DNA from: an uncultured Clostridia bacterium | GTDB taxonomy: Bacteria; Bacillota; Clostridia; Lachnospirales; Lachnospiraceae | Length of the DNA: 64,000 nucleotides | Assembly: GCA_947385955.1 (NCBI GenBank) | Contig: CANDNA010000010.1 | Coordinates: 28,210 to 92,209, forward strand | Reading direction: 5' to 3' | In this document: piece after piece, positions 61,754 to 64,000 of the stretch | Position numbering within the stretch: the stretch's first letter is position 1 | How the letters are laid out: every line of letters begins with the position of its first letter | Translations under genes and position numbers: made by a program | Notes under the pieces: generated by a model | Told to the model about the DNA's origin: nothing | What the model saw: the letters and a program-made list of their open reading frames with translations, nothing else | Database searches by the model: none

Positions 61754-62203
61754 ATGAAGTGCCCGTTCTGCGGTCATGACAATACGAGGGTGATTGATTC
61801 CAGGCCGGCGGAGGATAACAATTCCATCCGCAGACGCCGGATGTGCGATGAATGCGGGAAACGGTTTACCACATATGAGAAAGTGGAGACCATACCTGTT
61901 ATTATCATCAAAAAAGACAACAACAGAGAAACTTACGACCGTTCCAAGATCGAGGCAGGGATTTTAAGGGCCTGCCACAAGCGTCCCATCAGCGCCAGTC
62001 AGATCACGCAACTGGTGGATGAAGTGGAAACGGAAATCTTTAATCTGGAAGAAAAGGAAGTGTCCAGCCAGATAGTGGGTGAGCTGGTTATGAACAAGCT
62101 GAAACGGCTGGAGGCTGTGGCTTATGTAAGGTTTGCTTCCGTGTACAGAGAGTTTAAAGATGTGAATACCTTTCTGGAAGAACTGAAAAAAGTTCTGGAA
62201 TGA
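61754..62203 (+). CDS. nrdR: Transcriptional repressor NrdR
   Basis: Controls ribonucleotide reductase genes by sensing ATP/dATP. The ATG at 61754 is five bases after GGAGG; 149 residues. A zinc ribbon (CPFCGHDNTRVIDSR, then CDECG) binds DNA, followed by an ATP-cone domain (IIIKKDNNRETYDRSKIEAGI, ISASQITQLVDEVE). No nrd genes are in this window, so it acts at a distance. Placement after sigG/ylmC is common in Clostridia. Confidence 0.97.
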   Translation: MKCPFCGHDNTRVIDSRPAEDNNSIRRRRMCDECGKRFTTYEKVETIPVIIIKKDNNRETYDRSKIEAGILRACHKRPISASQITQLVDEVETEIFNLEEKEVSSQIVGELVMNKLKRLEAVAYVRFASVYREFKDVNTFLEELKKVLE

Positions 62204-62282
62204 AAGAGTATGGGGAAGTATGCCGTTGGGGCGATGAGCCGCAGGCCGGGAATCCGGCGGGAAGGAAGCGGGGAGGAAGCAT

Positions 62283-63866
62283 ATGAAAAGAAACAGGAAT
62301 CAGAAGAAAGCAGCCGTTGCCTGGATGGCGGTGATGCTGGCAGCCTGGGTGACAGGCTGCGGCGTTTCGGGGCGGGACATGGCATCGGCAGATGCCCCTG
62401 CAGCGGAGCAGGAAGGCTCTTATGAGATGGCAGGCGGCGCCTGTGACTTTTACGGACCGTCGTCCGGAGAAGAGTATGAAAAAAATACGGAAAATGGCTT
62501 CTGTGATGTCAGGGAGCAGCCGTTGTCCACCTTTTCTGCGGATGTGGATACCGCATCCTACGCCAATGTACGCAGGATGATCGAGAATGGGTATCGGCTG
62601 GATGAGATTGATCCGGCAGCAGTCCGGGCAGAGGAATTTATCAATTACTTTACATATGACCTGAATCTTCCAAAGGAAGGGGAACTGTTTGGCATCACTG
62701 CGAAAATCGCGCCCTGTCCCTGGCAGGAGGGGCATGATCTGCTGATGGTGGGGCTGCGGACAGAAGAGATCGACATGAGTCAGGCGCCGGATAACAATCT
62801 GGTGTTTCTTCTGGATGTGTCCGGTTCTATGGCCGATGACAACAAGCTGCCGCTTTTGCAGAAGTCTTTGAAAGAACTGGTCAATGAGCTGGATGAAAGA
62901 GACAGGGTATCCATTGTCACCTATGCGAATGGGGTAAACATTGTCCTGGAGGGCGCCAGCGGAAGTGATCAAAATGAAATCTGCAGGGCATTGGACAGCC
63001 TGTATGCAGACGGAGGGACCAACGGAGAGGGCGGGATCCAGAGAGCGTATGAGCTGGCGGAGTCCTTTATGATGGAAGGGGGAAACAACCGGATCCTGAT
63101 TGCCACCGATGGAGATCTGAACATTGGCATATCCGAACCGGATGAACTGGAAGCGCTGGTGGAAGAGAAGCGGAAGAGCGGCGTATATCTGTCAGTGCTT
63201 GGCTTTGGAACAGGCAATCTGAAAGATAACAATATGGAACGGCTGGCGGACTGTGGAAACGGAAATTATGCATATATTGATTCTCTGTTTGAGGCCAGAA
63301 AGGTGCTGGTGGAGGAGATGGGTTCTACACTGGTCACGGTGGCCGAGGATGTGAAACTGCAGGTGGAGTTCAATCCGGCCACAGTAGAATCGTACCGTCT
63401 GATCGGATATGAAAACAGGATGCTGGAGGCGGAGGATTTCCGGGACGATACAAAGGATGCGGGAGAGATCGGTGCAGGGCACAGTGTGGTGGCTCTGTAT
63501 GAGATGACACCGGCGGGCAGCGGTGAAGAGATCACTCTGAAGTATCAGGACAATGACAGAGAAGAGGAAGCGCAGCCCTACAGTGATGAGTATGCGACGG
63601 TCAGTGTCCGTTATAAAAATCCGGGAGAAAAGACTTCCAATCTGATATCTTTTGTGGTAAGCATCCGGGAGCGGACGGAAACGCCGGATGAGGATTATGT
63701 ATTTGCGTCTATGGCAGCCGAGTTTGCCATGATTTTATCTGACAGCCCCTATAAAGGGACCGCAACGCTGGAAGGGATATTAAAAACCTGTTCCGCATTG
63801 GATCTGGAGGATGAATATAAAAAAGAGTTTTGTCAACTGGTCAGAATGATGGCAAAGCGGGAGTGA
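62283..63866 (+). CDS. von Willebrand factor A domain lipoprotein (YfbK-like)
   Basis: 527 residues. Signal peptide with lipobox VTGC; lipid attachment at C26. An N-terminal conserved region (STFSADVDTASYANVRRMIENG) is typical of YfbK-type proteins. It is followed by a vWA domain with an intact MIDAS: DVSGSM (D178), TNGEGG and ATDGD. The C-terminal part is a beta-rich domain ending in an acidic helical segment. Such proteins bind ligands through a divalent metal on the cell surface; the target is unknown. GGAGG precedes the ATG. Confidence 0.88.
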   Translation: MKRNRNQKKAAVAWMAVMLAAWVTGCGVSGRDMASADAPAAEQEGSYEMAGGACDFYGPSSGEEYEKNTENGFCDVREQPLSTFSADVDTASYANVRRMIENGYRLDEIDPAAVRAEEFINYFTYDLNLPKEGELFGITAKIAPCPWQEGHDLLMVGLRTEEIDMSQAPDNNLVFLLDVSGSMADDNKLPLLQKSLKELVNELDERDRVSIVTYANGVNIVLEGASGSDQNEICRALDSLYADGGTNGEGGIQRAYELAESFMMEGGNNRILIATDGDLNIGISEPDELEALVEEKRKSGVYLSVLGFGTGNLKDNNMERLADCGNGNYAYIDSLFEARKVLVEEMGSTLVTVAEDVKLQVEFNPATVESYRLIGYENRMLEAEDFRDDTKDAGEIGAGHSVVALYEMTPAGSGEEITLKYQDNDREEEAQPYSDEYATVSVRYKNPGEKTSNLISFVVSIRERTETPDEDYVFASMAAEFAMILSDSPYKGTATLEGILKTCSALDLEDEYKKEFCQLVRMMAKRE

Positions 63867-63921
63867 TTCCGCGCCGGAGTTTGCCGGGGGTTTGGACCGG
63901 GAGAGAAGAGGAAGAGAGTGT

Positions 63922-64000
63922 ATGCTGCAGAGATTTTATCCGGACGAGTATGTGGATTCCGCATATGAGATCCCTTATGAAGCGCTGTATGAAAAGGGAT
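63922..64000 (+). CDS. YqeG-type HAD phosphatase, N-terminal start only
   Basis: Only the first 26 codons are in the window. LQRFYPDEYVDSAYEIPYEALYEKG matches the start of YqeG/Gep4-like HAD phosphatases in Firmicutes; the DxDxT motif would come just beyond the edge. GAAGAGGAAGAGAG lies before the ATG. Assignment is by this short similarity only. Confidence 0.6.
   Translation, partial: MLQRFYPDEYVDSAYEIPYEALYEKG

Overview
This window looks like a chromosomal core region of an endospore-forming member of the Clostridia, most likely a Lachnospiraceae-type Firmicute. The grounds are a PolC-type replicative polymerase, the rimP-nusA-ylxR-ylxQ-infB-rbfA-nrnA-truB-ribF order, a Gram-positive division and cell-wall cluster that includes a SpoVD-like penicillin-binding protein, and spoIIGA-sigE-sigG. 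This is family-level inference, not a species call. Nearly every gene is on the + strand, which fits one leading-strand replichore arm. The single exception is a small YlmC/YmxH-type gene near 61.5 kb.

Layout: 0-7.5 kb holds the end of a PP2C phosphatase, a membrane Ser/Thr kinase, ispG and polC, followed by tRNA-Glu(CTC) and a structured intergenic region with a long imperfect inverted repeat. 8.1-21.3 kb is a chemosensory and phosphorelay cluster: an intact HD-GYP response regulator, a soluble histidine kinase, a second HD-GYP regulator with a damaged active site, CheR, CheB, CheY, CheA, CheW, a methyl-accepting protein with almost no sensor domain, a free Hpt protein and a Cache-like hybrid kinase with two receivers. 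21.4-23.4 kb encodes a MotA/ExbB-family channel and a MotB/OmpA-like partner, which together resemble a stator. No flagellar, pilus or Zorya effector gene lies in the window.

23.5-32 kb is the classical translation-factor operon. 32-38 kb holds a Na/Pi transporter, a LytTR/GHKL two-component pair overlapping a VOC-fold gene, a small His/Cys protein and a secreted NlpC/P60 hydrolase. 38.2-42.7 kb is rpsO, pnp and thrS. 43-56 kb is the division cluster (mraZ, rsmH, ftsL, two class B PBPs, mraY, murD, ftsW/spoVE, murA, divIB, ftsZ), with MraZ operator repeats ahead of it and a strong terminator behind it. 56.2-58.7 kb is the sporulation sigma cassette, with a promoter of the Spo0A-activated type. 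58.8-64 kb holds an acyltransferase, a secreted transglutaminase-fold protein without its catalytic Cys and His, thymidine kinase, ylmC, nrdR, a von Willebrand factor A lipoprotein and the start of a YqeG-type HAD phosphatase.

The best candidate for an uncharacterised system is the 8.1-23.4 kb block. It joins a full CheA/W/R/B/Y pathway to cyclic-di-GMP hydrolase-type outputs and an adjacent ion-channel stator. The stator promoter and the rimP operon promoter, 2.2 kb apart, share a near-identical architecture and the same leader hairpin, which suggests common control at the level of early termination.
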